Assembly (NCBI GenBank): GCA_963728895.1 | Contig: CAVSLM010000002.1 | Coordinates: forward strand, 310,001-374,000 | Source: CAVSLM01 sp963728895 | GTDB taxonomy: Bacteria > Pseudomonadota > Gammaproteobacteria > JBBQDK01 | Direction of reading: 5' to 3' | Length of the DNA stretch: 64,000 nt | Shown here: in pieces, positions 1 to 10,510 of the stretch | How positions within the stretch are numbered: position 1 is the stretch's first letter | Layout of the letters: every line of letters begins with the position of its first letter | Made by a program: the position numbers and the translations under genes | Notes under the pieces: model-generated | Told to the model about the DNA's origin: nothing | Databases searched by the model: none | Seen by the model: the letters and a program-made list of their open reading frames with translations, nothing else

Positions 1-1264
1 GTGCACCATCGATGCGGGCAACCCGAACGGGAGCAGCAGTTGCCTCACCAACAAGGCGCTGGTTCAGCATCAGCCGGTAGTCTGCCAGACCTGTCACTAC
101 ACGCCGGCGCTGGACCTGGCTCATGTCGGCCCGGAGGCCGGCGCCCCCGGTACGGAGGCCAATGGCCGCAACCAGGTCGCCCATGAGAGCAACTCGCGCG
201 TGATGCACAACCACCACGGACAGATGACCGAGCTGTTCCCGCCGATCGATCCGCCGCAGCAGGACGCCAGCGGCGTCGTCACCAACCAGGCAACGCGCCT
301 GGCCCAGCTGGAGCAGAGTTGCTACCAGTGCCACCCCGGCACCACCACCAAGTGTCTGCGCGGTGCGATGTTCAACGGCAACATGCTGTGCAGCGACTGC
401 CACGGTAGCATGCTGCAGGTGGGCGACGACTTCTCGAGGGACGTCTCGCCGCAAACCCCCGGGGTCTTTGTCCTGAACCTGGGCAACTTCTACACCCCGG
501 GTAGCGCGCAGCCGCGCGTGCCCTGGGCCAACGAGCCCGGTTGCGGGTCCTGCCACACGGGTACCGCCAGCAACAACCTGTTCACGACCACCGTGAACCG
601 CGTCGTCACGTTCGGCGACACGAGCACGCTGATCGTCAACACCAAGGACAAGAACGGCGTCACGGACAATGTCCGCCTGCGCCAGGCCTTTCACATAGAC
701 GACGGCAAGGCCACGCCCATCGTGCCTGCCAACAAGACGTTTGCCGAGCCCGCGGTGCCGGCCACGTTCGGCGCCGCGCCCAACACATTCGCCAATCCCG
801 GCGCGGGTAATCCCAAGCTGTATCGGGTGAGCACCGGCCACGGCGGCGTGATGTGCGAAGGCTGTCATGGAGCGACCCACGCGGAATGGCCGAACGCCAA
901 TCCCAACGCCAACGACAATGTCACCGCCAACCAGCTTCAGGGGCACTCGGGCGTGCTGATGGAGTGCAGCGCCTGTCACGTGACCGCGAACCTGCCGGCC
1001 AGGACACAGGGCGGCCCGCACGGGATGCACCTGGTGAACGACAGCCGCTGGCGCTCATCGACCAATCACGGGGAGGCTGCACATTCCGAAAACAGCAAGA
1101 GCGACCGCGGAACCTGTGGCGCCTGCCACGGCGTCGACCACAAGGGCACGGTCTTGTCGCGTACGCCGGTAGCCCGAAACTACGGCAGTGGCCGCACCGT
1201 GGCGGCGGGACAGCCGGTCCCCTGCGACCTGTGCCACAGCCTGAGCAAGAGCTTCGGGACCTAG
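1..1264 (+). CDS. Multiheme c-type cytochrome, 8 hemes, 5' end cut off
   Basis: This is the C-terminal part of a multiheme cytochrome c; the reading frame is open from base 2, so the start lies outside the window. Eight CxxCH heme sites are visible: CQTCH (bases 83-97), CYQCH, CSDCH, CGSCH, CEGCH, CSACH, CGACH and CDLCH. Many extra histidines could serve as distal ligands. Such proteins are exported, receive heme covalently in the periplasm and carry electrons between respiratory enzymes or to the outside. No membrane anchor is seen in the visible part, and the protein ends 8 residues after the last heme site. A strong hairpin with a T-run follows. The specific partner or substrate cannot be told. 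Two further multiheme genes lie at 20.6-27.9 kb on the other strand. Confidence 0.93.
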   Translation, partial: CTIDAGNPNGSSSCLTNKALVQHQPVVCQTCHYTPALDLAHVGPEAGAPGTEANGRNQVAHESNSRVMHNHHGQMTELFPPIDPPQQDASGVVTNQATRLAQLEQSCYQCHPGTTTKCLRGAMFNGNMLCSDCHGSMLQVGDDFSRDVSPQTPGVFVLNLGNFYTPGSAQPRVPWANEPGCGSCHTGTASNNLFTTTVNRVVTFGDTSTLIVNTKDKNGVTDNVRLRQAFHIDDGKATPIVPANKTFAEPAVPATFGAAPNTFANPGAGNPKLYRVSTGHGGVMCEGCHGATHAEWPNANPNANDNVTANQLQGHSGVLMECSACHVTANLPARTQGGPHGMHLVNDSRWRSSTNHGEAAHSENSKSDRGTCGACHGVDHKGTVLSRTPVARNYGSGRTVAAGQPVPCDLCHSLSKSFGT

Positions 1265-1371
1265 TCCAACCCGGTGTTGCAGTCGTGCCTGCGGTCACCC
1301 ACGAGCTTTCCGGTGACCGCAGGGAACGTGAAGTGTAAAGCTGGAGCAGCGCTCGTTACACTCGCGCGCAG

Positions 1372-1404
1372 ACCCCTCCCCTCGCGAGAGGGGGTGGGTT
1401 TTTT
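1372..1404 (+). terminator. Rho-independent terminator after the 8-heme cytochrome
   Basis: A C-rich arm (1372-1383) pairs with a G-rich arm (1388-1399) around a short loop and is followed directly by a run of six T. It lies between the convergent ends of the cytochrome gene and the zinc finger gene. Confidence 0.8.
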
Positions 1405-1478
1405 CTTGCTCGAGTGGGCAGGTAGCGCAGGTGCGCTCTGCCGTTACACGCCGCCCGGTGAGTAAGGCGGGCCACCAT

Positions 1479-1748
1479 TCAGTACTGCGCGAAAGCATCG
1501 TCCGGATAGCAGTACAGCCACCGCTCCCCGGGTTCGGCAGAAGCGATCACGGGATGGCCGCTGGCATGCGCATGCCGGGTGGCGTGGCGATTGGGCGAGC
1601 TGTCGCAGCACAGCGTTGCTCCGCACTGCTGGCAGGTACGCAGATGCACCCAGTCCGCTCCGATCTTCACGCATTCGTCGCACTCGTAGCGCTGTGCAGG
1701 CTTGACCTCGGTAATCGCCCCCAGATGCGAGCAGCCGACTGCGGCCAT
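1479..1748 (-). CDS. UBP-type zinc finger domain protein
   Basis: An 89-residue protein that is little more than one ZnF-UBP domain. Cys and His pairs fit zinc binding: C6 with H8, CDEC in the middle, CQQCG, then CCDSS and the spaced His residues of RHATRHAHASGH, ending in WLYCY. In eukaryotes this fold binds the free C-terminus of ubiquitin; bacterial stand-alone versions have no settled role. It starts 12 bases after the stop of the cNMP/FAD reductase upstream on the same strand, so the two are probably co-transcribed. This pairing, sometimes as a fusion, is familiar from other bacteria, which suggests that the zinc finger works with the reductase. Confidence 0.88.
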   Translation of the reverse strand: MAAVGCSHLGAITEVKPAQRYECDECVKIGADWVHLRTCQQCGATLCCDSSPNRHATRHAHASGHPVIASAEPGERWLYCYPDDAFAQY

Positions 1749-1760
1749 GACGGCGTCCTC

Positions 1761-3617
1761 CTATTCGGCGAGCACCCGATGGACCAGCGCGATCGAGATG
1801 GATCCTTCGCCCACCGCGGACGCCACGCGCTTGATGCTGCCCGCCCGGACGTCGCCCACCGCGAACACGCCGGGCAGACTCGTCTCCAGCAGATGGGGCG
1901 GTCGGGCAAGCGGCCATTGCGCCGTCTCCAGCTCGTCCTCTGACAGATCAGACCCGGTCTTGATGAACCCTTTTGCATCGCGCACCACGCAGCCGTCGAG
2001 CCAGCGGGTGCTGGGATCGGCGCCCGTCATGTAGAACACGTGGCGGATGGTATGCGTCTCCTCGCTTGCCGAGGCGGCGCCGCGCCAGCGTACTCGCTCG
2101 AGATGGCCTTCGCCTTCGATTGCGACGATTTCGGTTTGCGTGCGCAGGTCGATGACGGGATTCTCCTCGATGCGCCGGATCAGGTAGCGCGACATGCTCG
2201 CGGCCAGACCGGTGGAACGCACCAGCATGTGTACGCGCCCGGCGGTCTGCGCCAGGAACACCGCGGCCTGCCCCGCCGAGTTGCCGCCGCCCACCACGAC
2301 CACTTCTTCGCCGACGCACAGCTGCGCCTCCATCAGCGTGGCCGCGTAGTACACGCCGGCCCCTTCGAAGCGCGACAGATTCTCGAGCGAAGGCCTGCGG
2401 TATTGCGCCCCGGTCGCGATGACGATGCTGCGCGTCGGCACGCGCGGTCCGTTGCCGACCTCGATCCTGTACGGCCTGCGATCGCAGGTAAGCCGCGTGG
2501 CATCGCTCGCGATCATGATCTGCGCCCCGAACTTCTGGGCCTGGGCATAGGCGCGTCCGGTGAGCTCCTGTCCCGACACGCCCGTCGGGAAGCCCAGGTA
2601 GTTCTCGATCCTGGAGCTGGAGCCGGCCTGGCCACCCGGGGCGATGGATTCCAGCACCAGGACATCGAGCCCCTCCGATGCGGCATACACAGCGGCCGCG
2701 AGACCCGCCGGTCCCGCCCCGACGATCACCAGGTCGCGCACCTGCGACGGGTCGATGGCGGCGTTGAACCCGAGGCAGTCGGCAATCTGCTGGTTCGTGG
2801 GGTTACGTAGCACCAGATCCCCACGACAGATCAGCACCGGCACGTCCGCCGCAGTGAAGTGGAAGCGATCGAACAGCTCCTGGACATCGGCATCGCGGTC
2901 GAGATCGACGTAGGCGTAAGGGTGGCCGTTGCGGGTGAGGAATTCCTTCACGCGCAGCGTCCCGGCGCAGTGGCTGGAACCGATCAGCACGACGTCGCCG
3001 AGACTATGCGCGATCAGGTTGACCCGGCGCAGGATAAATGCCCGCATGAGGATCTCGCTGAGCTCGGAGTCGCTCTGCACGAGCGCAAGCAGACGCTCGT
3101 GATCGACCTCAATCACTTCGCCGTCCTCCGCGACGCGTGCCCGCGCCAACATGCGCCGCCCGGAGAGCATGCTGATCTCACCCGCGAACTGGCCCGCTCC
3201 GTGAACCGCCAGCAGTGTCTCGATGCCACCGCACGGCCGCACCACCTCGACCCGCCCCGCAGTCACGAGCAAGAACGGCGCGCCACGGTCCCCGGCCTCG
3301 AACAGCACCTCTCCCCGTTGCACGCGACGCCTGCGCCCGTGCGCCGCGATGCGCTCCATCTGTGCGTGGGTCAATGTCGGAAACATCCGCTCATCCACCC
3401 GCACGGAACCTGCCGGCAAGGCCTGCTCCTTCACCGTCATGGCGGCGAATTCACGATGGGTCGGACGCGGCGGCTTGCGAGAGCGATGTTGCGCTGCAAA
3501 GGCATCCGCGGTGAGGGGCACACCATCGCCGAACGCGACCGGCTCCCCACCGATCGGCTCCCCACCCCGGCTCCTTGCATCAAGCTCCGTTCCATCGCCG
3601 GTGGTAATGCTCGGCAT
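1761..3617 (-). CDS. cNMP-binding / thioredoxin-like / FAD-NAD(P) oxidoreductase
   Basis: A three-part protein of 618 residues from the chosen start. An N-terminal Crp-type cyclic-nucleotide-binding domain (about 80-190) is followed by a thioredoxin/glutaredoxin-like fold with a single cysteine (GSSHCAG), then a TrxB-like FAD/NAD(P) reductase with VIVGAGPAGL, GGQAGSSSRIENYLGFP, VVVGGGNSAGQAA and a C-terminal VFAVGDVR. The CxxC of thioredoxin reductases is replaced by YYAATLMEAQLC, so electrons must leave differently. Start: the ATG at 3617 has AGGAG nine bases upstream; a later ATG at 3440 would give 559 residues, closer to the usual length, but has no clear ribosome site. It probably reduces a small redox partner under ligand control, and the substrate is unknown. 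The UBP zinc finger gene follows. Confidence 0.85.
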   Translation of the reverse strand: MPSITTGDGTELDARSRGGEPIGGEPVAFGDGVPLTADAFAAQHRSRKPPRPTHREFAAMTVKEQALPAGSVRVDERMFPTLTHAQMERIAAHGRRRRVQRGEVLFEAGDRGAPFLLVTAGRVEVVRPCGGIETLLAVHGAGQFAGEISMLSGRRMLARARVAEDGEVIEVDHERLLALVQSDSELSEILMRAFILRRVNLIAHSLGDVVLIGSSHCAGTLRVKEFLTRNGHPYAYVDLDRDADVQELFDRFHFTAADVPVLICRGDLVLRNPTNQQIADCLGFNAAIDPSQVRDLVIVGAGPAGLAAAVYAASEGLDVLVLESIAPGGQAGSSSRIENYLGFPTGVSGQELTGRAYAQAQKFGAQIMIASDATRLTCDRRPYRIEVGNGPRVPTRSIVIATGAQYRRPSLENLSRFEGAGVYYAATLMEAQLCVGEEVVVVGGGNSAGQAAVFLAQTAGRVHMLVRSTGLAASMSRYLIRRIEENPVIDLRTQTEIVAIEGEGHLERVRWRGAASASEETHTIRHVFYMTGADPSTRWLDGCVVRDAKGFIKTGSDLSEDELETAQWPLARPPHLLETSLPGVFAVGDVRAGSIKRVASAVGEGSISIALVHRVLAE

Positions 3618-3823
3618 GCCTGTGAGCTCCTGCGCACGGTTTGTCAGGCGGCAGCTCCTGCAAGCCGCCGCTGCCGGAAGGCCGGCCCCGGAACGAGCAT
3701 GTGAAGAGAGGATGTGCTGATCCACACGGACGGGAGCGAGGACACGGGCCCAACGGGCAACCTAAGCGTAGTTCCTGTCGCTTCGGAATCAAGTCCGAGG
3801 CCGTCGGCTATCACTTTCGCTCC

Positions 3824-3885
3824 AGCCCGGCGCCAAGTCAGCTGCCAATTCCGCCAGCTCCCGGGATGCTGGTGAGATCCGGGCT
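3824..3885. repeat. Short MITE-like palindromic element, copy A
   Basis: About 62 bp bounded by AGCCCGG and CCGGGCT. The right 45 bases, read on the minus strand, match the left end of the longer copy at 28.9 kb with only a few differences, so this looks like an internally deleted member of the same family. It sits between the divergent starts and ends of the FAD reductase and the M48-like gene. No coding potential. Confidence 0.65.
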
Positions 3886-3894
3886 ACGGGCGCT

Positions 3895-5361
3895 TCAGCC
3901 GGCCAGTGCGCGCAACAGCTGGTCGAGCAGCGCCACCGGCAGCCACGTGAACAGCCCGGCAATGGCAATGGATACGAAAACCAGCAGCGGGATCGTGGCG
4001 GCGAGCAGTCCGGCGACCACGACGGAAAGCGGTACGATCAGCAGTAGCAGGCTCCTCGGCATCCGGCGCCGGCTCAGTGTGACCGAGGCACCCAGTGTGC
4101 CGAGCGCCTTGAGACGGCGCTCCAGCCCGGGGAACATGGCCACCCAGGAGGCGCCGAGCACGCCGCCGGCGCCCAGGCTGCTCGGGGCCACGCACAGATG
4201 CGCCGCCCAGGGCGCGAACGCCGCACCACCGCCCATGGCCTGCAATGCGCCCGCCAGGGCATCCGGGTCGCGAGTGAGGCGCACGGCGATGGCGTCGGCC
4301 ATGTACTTGCGGCTGCGCCACGCCAGCGCCAGGAGCGGCGCCAGTACCACGGTGCTCACCAGGCCGGAGAGAAACCCGGTGAACATCAACGAGCCGGTGA
4401 TCGGAAACCATGCCAGCGCGCGCCAGTCGTTCTCGGACGATTTGGCCGGCGCTGCTGCCGGGCCCTCTGCCCCGCCCCCTGGAGGCGCTCCGGAGGCCTC
4501 CGCGCCGGGGTTGTCGAAGGGGTGCGCGCACTCGCTCGCCAGGCGCTCGGCGGCACTTGCGCTCGGCCACAGCACCGCACCAGCCAGGCGGGCGAGCAAC
4601 TGGCGTGCATTGCGATCGGCGATCGAGCCGGAAAGTCGCGCCAGCAGACCAAACAGGCTGAGCAGCACCGCAACACGCAATCCGATGCGAGTGTCGCCGT
4701 CGGCGATGGCGCCAACCAGGTGCGCCACGACCGCCTGCAGCTGCTGACGGTTGAGCAGCTCCAGAAGCCGCTGCGACACGACCACCGTCGCGTGCGTTTC
4801 ATCGACGCCGAACACGGCGGCATTCGCGCCCGGCGCCGTGGTCACGCGGAAACGCGGCACCGCAATCCCCGCTGCGATGGCCATCTCCTCCACGACGTTG
4901 GCCAGACGAAGCTCCTCGATCCGCTCCCGGTCCGGCGCACGCAGCGGCAACGCGCCCACATCCAGCGTCGCGGAGCGGCGCATGACGCGCACCAGGCCGG
5001 CTCCTACGGCGCTCATCAGCACCAGGCCCGGCAACGCCGTGACCAGCGCCATGTAGAGCCAGTGCTCCGCAGCGACCGTTTCGGGATGCTCCACCAGTCG
5101 GCCCACGGCATCGAGCAGGGGTCCGACCAGCTCCGGCGTCGGATAAACGAAGTTCACGAGATCGAGTGCGAGCACGATGAACCCGTACAGGAGCGGCGCC
5201 AGCAGCGCTCCCACCAGCCACGCCAGCAATACTGCGCAAAGAGCGGTCACGATGGTGACGCGCCAGGCGGCGCGTCGATGCCGGGCGATGGCCTGGAAGA
5301 AGCCTTCGCGCTCGGCGGGCGTAAAGGGAAGGACGACCTCGGCAGACTCGGCGGCGCTCAC
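3895..5361 (-). CDS. M48-like membrane protein, zinc site lost
   Basis: The sequence has the layout of an M48-family (HtpX/Ste24-like) membrane peptidase: two N-terminal membrane segments, a cytoplasmic core, a loop, two more segments and a C-terminal hydrophobic pair, about 488 residues. The catalytic helix that should read HExxH is AHLVGA, so the Glu and second His are gone; the third ligand motif, normally EYxAD, is KYMAD, so that Glu is gone too. All of this is seen directly. I infer a pseudo-protease with a structural or regulatory role. The start used is GTG 5361 (VSAAESAEVV); the frame is open to 5631, but upstream it reads like noncoding Arg-rich sequence. A well-separated proline/glycine/alanine linker lies near the middle. 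Confidence 0.82.
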   Translation of the reverse strand: MSAAESAEVVLPFTPAEREGFFQAIARHRRAAWRVTIVTALCAVLLAWLVGALLAPLLYGFIVLALDLVNFVYPTPELVGPLLDAVGRLVEHPETVAAEHWLYMALVTALPGLVLMSAVGAGLVRVMRRSATLDVGALPLRAPDRERIEELRLANVVEEMAIAAGIAVPRFRVTTAPGANAAVFGVDETHATVVVSQRLLELLNRQQLQAVVAHLVGAIADGDTRIGLRVAVLLSLFGLLARLSGSIADRNARQLLARLAGAVLWPSASAAERLASECAHPFDNPGAEASGAPPGGGAEGPAAAPAKSSENDWRALAWFPITGSLMFTGFLSGLVSTVVLAPLLALAWRSRKYMADAIAVRLTRDPDALAGALQAMGGGAAFAPWAAHLCVAPSSLGAGGVLGASWVAMFPGLERRLKALGTLGASVTLSRRRMPRSLLLLIVPLSVVVAGLLAATIPLLVFVSIAIAGLFTWLPVALLDQLLRALAG

Positions 5362-5597
5362 GGGTGCTCGGATAGGGGTGTCCAGCGAAACCTGGACGGG
5401 AGGGAAGCGACTGTAACCTTTCCGTTCGGCGCGCGGTAGAGGCGCTGGCCGGGGGATACGGACAGCCCGCGGGCGCTGCGACTGGACGCAGTTCCCGCCG
5501 TGCTTCCGGGATCGCAGGAGCCTGCGGTGCAATATGGCCTTGCGCCGCCGTCCGGTGGCGATGCGAGTCAACCGTGTCCACGCACCCGGCAGCCACA

Positions 5598-5634
5598 GTA
5601 ATGGTATGCTGCCCGGCCCATCGCCGCCCATTAC
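5598..5634 (+). promoter_or_regulatory. Inverted repeat in the nhaD leader touching the SD
   Basis: GTAATGG (5598-5604) and CCATTAC (5628-5634) form a perfect 7-bp inverted repeat with a GC-rich 23-base loop. The right arm ends where the ribosome site CAGGAGG begins, so folding could hide or expose that site. It could also be an operator for a dimeric regulator. Confidence 0.4.
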
Positions 5635-5646
5635 CAGGAGGACGCG

Positions 5647-7071
5647 TTGAACAAGGCTTTCCTGTCAGGCCCGATCGCAGGCGTCTGCGCCCTGATGCTG
5701 CCGCTTCCCACTCTTGCCGCCGAGCCGACCGGTGCCGCGCTGGACCTGACCGCACACCCGGTCGGCTATGCCGGCATCGCCGTCTTCGTGCTGGCCTATG
5801 TGCTGGTGATGGCGGAGGAGGTGACGGGGCTGCGCAAGTCGAAACCGGTGATGCTTGCCGCAGGAGTGATCTGGGCCATGATCGCACTCACCTACAACGC
5901 CCTGGAGATGCCGCCAGGAATGGTGGAGGAGGCGGTGCTCGGCAATGTCCTGGAGTACGCGCAGCTGCTGCTGTTCCTGCTGTCGGCGATAACCTACATC
6001 AACGCCATGGAAGAACGCCAGGTGTTCGAAGCCCTGCGCAGCTGGCTGGTGCGTCGGCGCTTCAGCTTCCGCGCGGTGTACTGGCTCACGGGAGTTCTCG
6101 CGTTCCTGATTTCTCCCGTGGCCGACAACCTGACCACGGCATTGCTACTGTGCGCCGTGGTGCTGGCGGTCGGCGGGGACAATCCGCGTTTCGTTTCCCT
6201 GTCGTGCATCAATATCATCATTGCCGCCAATGCGGGTGGTGCCTTCAGTCCGTTCGGCGACATCACCACCCTGATGGTCTGGCAGAAAGGCACACTGCAC
6301 TTCTGGACGTTCTTTCTGCTGTTCGTGCCCGCGGTGGTGAACTTCCTGGTGCCGGCGGTGCTCATGAACTTCGCCCTGCCGAATGCCGCGCCCGAGGCGA
6401 GTGGCGGGCACGTACCCATGAAGCGCGGGGCGCGACGCATCATGTTCCTGTTCCTGTGCACCATCACCACCTCCGTGGTGTTCCACCAGTTCCTGCATTT
6501 GCCCCCCATGCTGGGCATGATGACCGGGCTCGCCTACCTGCAGTTCATGGGGTATTACCTCAGGCAGACCCATATCCCCAGCCCGAGCGACTCTCCGGAC
6601 AAGGCGTTCGAGGTGCTGGGCGATGTGGTGCTGTTCGACGTGTTCCACAACATCGCGCGCGCCGAATGGGACACCCTGTTGTTCTTCTACGGTGTCATCC
6701 TGTGCGTCGGCGGCCTGGGCTTCCTCGGTTATCTCGGACTCGCCAGCGATCTCATCTACGGGCAGTGGGGCGCAACCAGCGCCAATATCACCGTGGGTCT
6801 GTTGTCGGCCATCATCGACAATATACCGGTGATGTTTGCCGTGCTGACGATGAACCCGGACATGGCCCAGGGCCAGTGGCTGCTGGTGACGCTGACTGCC
6901 GGCGTCGGCGGCAGTCTGCTCTCCATCGGATCGGCTGCAGGCGTCGCGCTCATGGGCCAGGCCCGGGGCCGTTACACCTTCATGAGCCACCTGCGCTGGA
7001 CACCGGCGATCGCGCTCGGCTATGCCGCGAGCGTCGCGACACACATGTGGTTGAACAGCGCTCAGTTCTAG
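5647..7071 (+). CDS. nhaD: Na+/H+ antiporter NhaD
   Basis: A 474-residue inner-membrane protein with about 12 hydrophobic segments after an N-terminal signal-like segment. It carries the family motifs ISPVADNLTTALL, NAGGAFSPFGDITT and SAIIDNIPVMFA, whose Asp, Thr and Asn residues are implicated in ion binding in the IT superfamily. NhaD exchanges cytoplasmic sodium or lithium for protons and is typical of marine, alkaliphilic or halotolerant bacteria. The start is TTG 5647, six bases after a strong AGGAGG; an inverted repeat abuts that site. The gene is divergent from the M48-like gene and converges on the NtrC-type regulator, so it appears monocistronic. Confidence 0.94.
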   Translation: MNKAFLSGPIAGVCALMLPLPTLAAEPTGAALDLTAHPVGYAGIAVFVLAYVLVMAEEVTGLRKSKPVMLAAGVIWAMIALTYNALEMPPGMVEEAVLGNVLEYAQLLLFLLSAITYINAMEERQVFEALRSWLVRRRFSFRAVYWLTGVLAFLISPVADNLTTALLLCAVVLAVGGDNPRFVSLSCINIIIAANAGGAFSPFGDITTLMVWQKGTLHFWTFFLLFVPAVVNFLVPAVLMNFALPNAAPEASGGHVPMKRGARRIMFLFLCTITTSVVFHQFLHLPPMLGMMTGLAYLQFMGYYLRQTHIPSPSDSPDKAFEVLGDVVLFDVFHNIARAEWDTLLFFYGVILCVGGLGFLGYLGLASDLIYGQWGATSANITVGLLSAIIDNIPVMFAVLTMNPDMAQGQWLLVTLTAGVGGSLLSIGSAAGVALMGQARGRYTFMSHLRWTPAIALGYAASVATHMWLNSAQF

Positions 7072-7135
7072 CCCGCTCCCACGGTGCCGGCATTGAGGAC
7101 GGCGGGACCGCGTGGGGCGTCGGATCACCGGCTCT

Positions 7136-8526
<1,391 letters not shown>

Positions 8527-8530
<4 letters not shown>

Positions 8531-10299
8531 GACCACGTCCTCGCACCGGTCGGAAAGCGCATCCCGAAATGTGCACCGCCATGCTCCGGCGGCAGCACTT
8601 CGAGTTGTCCACCGTTGGCCTCCACCAGGGTGTTGGCGATGGTGAGCCCGAGTCCGGTGCCGCCGGACTTGGTGGTATAGAACGGCTCGAACAGCCGCGG
8701 CATGATTTCCAGAGCAATGCCGGGTCCGCTGTCCTCGAGCGAAACGATCACCTCGCCGTTGTCGCACCGCGAGTGCAGGGTGAGGCGAGCCTCTCCCGCA
8801 CCGATCGCCTGCAGGGCATTCACCAGCAGGTTCATCCAGGCCTGCTGCAACAGCTCGGCGTCGGCGCTGATGCGCGCGTCTCCGTGCTCCAGCCTGCGCT
8901 GCACTTCCACGTCCTCACGGCCGGCGAGTGCCACGCGCACCGCACGTTGCAGCGGCTCCACCGGATCGATGTCCGAGAATTCCGGCCGGCGGTGGCGCGC
9001 GAGCTGCTGGAAGTCCTTCAGCAGCCGGTTGAGCCGCACGCTCTCCTCGCGCATCATGCGCACCAGCTCGGCCTGCCGCTCGGGATTGTTCTGCACGGTG
9101 GGCAACATGGAAGTGGCCGTGTTGATGACGCCCAGCGGATTGCGGATTTCGTGCGCGAGCGCGAGCGAGAGCTCTCCCAGGGCGATCAGCTTGTCCTTCT
9201 GAAAATCGCGGCGCTGCTGGTCTCGAGCATCGCGCAGCGTGGCGGCCATCGCGTTGAACGCGCGCGCCAGATCGCCCAGCTCGTCGCGGCTGTTGACCGG
9301 CACCTCGGCGCGAAAATCCTGCGCGGCGAGACGCAGCACACCGTCGCGCAGATCGGCCACGGGCTGCACCACCGAGACGCTGAGGAACAGGCCTGCCATG
9401 GCACCCACCAACAGCCCCAGCACCGCAATGGCAATGGTGAGCGCGACCCGATCGATCAACAGCGTATCGACGCCGTCGCCTTCCAGTCCGCTGAACAGCA
9501 CGGCCTCCACGTGGCCGGTGTTGTCGGCAATAGGCGTGTACAGACCCCGATAGCGACCCTCCTCCGCGCGTTCGTTGTAGAACGGCTTCTGGTGCTGCAG
9601 CTCGGCGTAGGCCCCGGGTGGCAGGCGGACCTTGAGCGGTGGGTGTCTGGTGTCATCGCCGAATGCGCGCGCGTAGTCGTTGCCCTCCGGATAGAAGAGC
9701 CGCGTCCTGAGCCCGCTCATGCTCGCCAGCCGCGTGAGGAAATCGCTGTCGAGCAGACTCCCGAGCACCAGGTAATGTCGCGCGACGCTCCGCTGCGGCA
9801 GCGCGGTGATCGCCACGGCGGCCAGCAGGCTCTCGGTCCCGCGTCGCACCTTGAGGATGGCTTCGGTCTGTCCGGGCTGCCACAGCGTCTGCATCTTCAC
9901 CGGCATCGAGGAGTAGACGAGCTGGCGTTGGTCGTCGTAGAGCTGCAGCAGGGTGATGCCGAGCTGCTTCAGCAGGGGCACGAGCCGCGCGGGCACCTCG
10001 ATGCGGCGGCGCTGCTCGACACCGGCCTGAAAGGCCGCACTCTGCACCAGCAGGTCGGCAAACAGCAGGCCGTTGCTTTGCAATGCATGCAGAGAGTCCT
10101 CGTTGACCTGCGCTGCCTCCCGGATCCAGCTCTCGATGGAACGCTCGAAGTTGTTGGTAACCCAGGCGGCGGACCATACCCCGGCACTCACCATGGGAAA
10201 AACCACGATGATCAGGATGACCGCCATGACCTTGGTTTGCAGCCGGTTGGGCCGCAGCGAGTCGAGCATCCTCATCACAATCCGGTAAAACCTACGCAA
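8527..10299 (-). CDS. Membrane sensor histidine kinase with HAMP domain
   Basis: Up to 590 residues. One membrane segment near residues 24-50 and a second near 275-305 enclose a periplasmic sensor of about 220 residues; HAMP, HisKA and HATPase domains follow. The phospho-acceptor His is in LALAHEIRNPLG; the ATP-binding boxes are NLLVNALQA, DSGPGI and TTKSGGTGLGL. It phosphorylates the NtrC-type partner encoded immediately downstream with an ATGA overlap. Start choice is open: TTG 10299 gives the longest frame, while GTG/ATG at 10278/10275 are equally plausible and no start has a well-placed ribosome site. The sensor domain is not a fold I recognise, so the stimulus is unassigned. Confidence 0.9.
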
Positions 10300-10343
10300 C
10301 TCGTAGCACGGCGCGGGCGCAGGACATCAGGGCTGGAACACAG

Positions 10344-10359
10344 TATATTGAATAATATA
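10344..10359. promoter_or_regulatory. AT-rich dyad, possible enhancer site
   Basis: TATATT and AATATA flank GAAT in an otherwise GC-rich region, forming a 6-bp inverted repeat about 24 bases upstream of the sigma-54 promoter. It lies between the kinase gene and the Sel1-repeat gene and could be a binding site for the adjacent NtrC-type regulator or an AT-rich bend. Function is inferred from position only. Confidence 0.35.
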
Positions 10360-10382
10360 ATCTTTTTGTTGTGCCCAGGGCA

Positions 10383-10398
10383 TGGCACGGTGGGTGCA
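10383..10398 (+). promoter_or_regulatory. Sigma-54 (-24/-12) promoter
   Basis: TGGCACG, four bases, GTGCA: this matches the sigma-54 consensus TGGCACG-N4-TTGCA with one mismatch, and the key GG and GC are separated by exactly 10 bases. Transcription would start near 10410, giving about 100 bases of leader before the TTG at 10511. A sigma-54 activator gene lies next door on the opposite strand. Confidence 0.62.
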
Positions 10399-10510
10399 TG
10401 GGGATGTTCATATCGGGTTGGTACCCTCCGCTCCCCAATGGCTCCCCCGCCCTGCGCGGGCAGTGCCGGTCTGCGGGCGGGAACTCCAAAGAAGAGAAAG
10501 GAGCTGCATT

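Noticed and set aside
4198..5439. 413-codon plus-strand frame
   Set aside because: Antisense to the M48-like gene, Arg/Gln-rich shadow.
10382..10510. Longer start for the Sel1-repeat protein
   Set aside because: The ATG lies inside the sigma-54 promoter match; TTG 10511 has a proper AGGAG.
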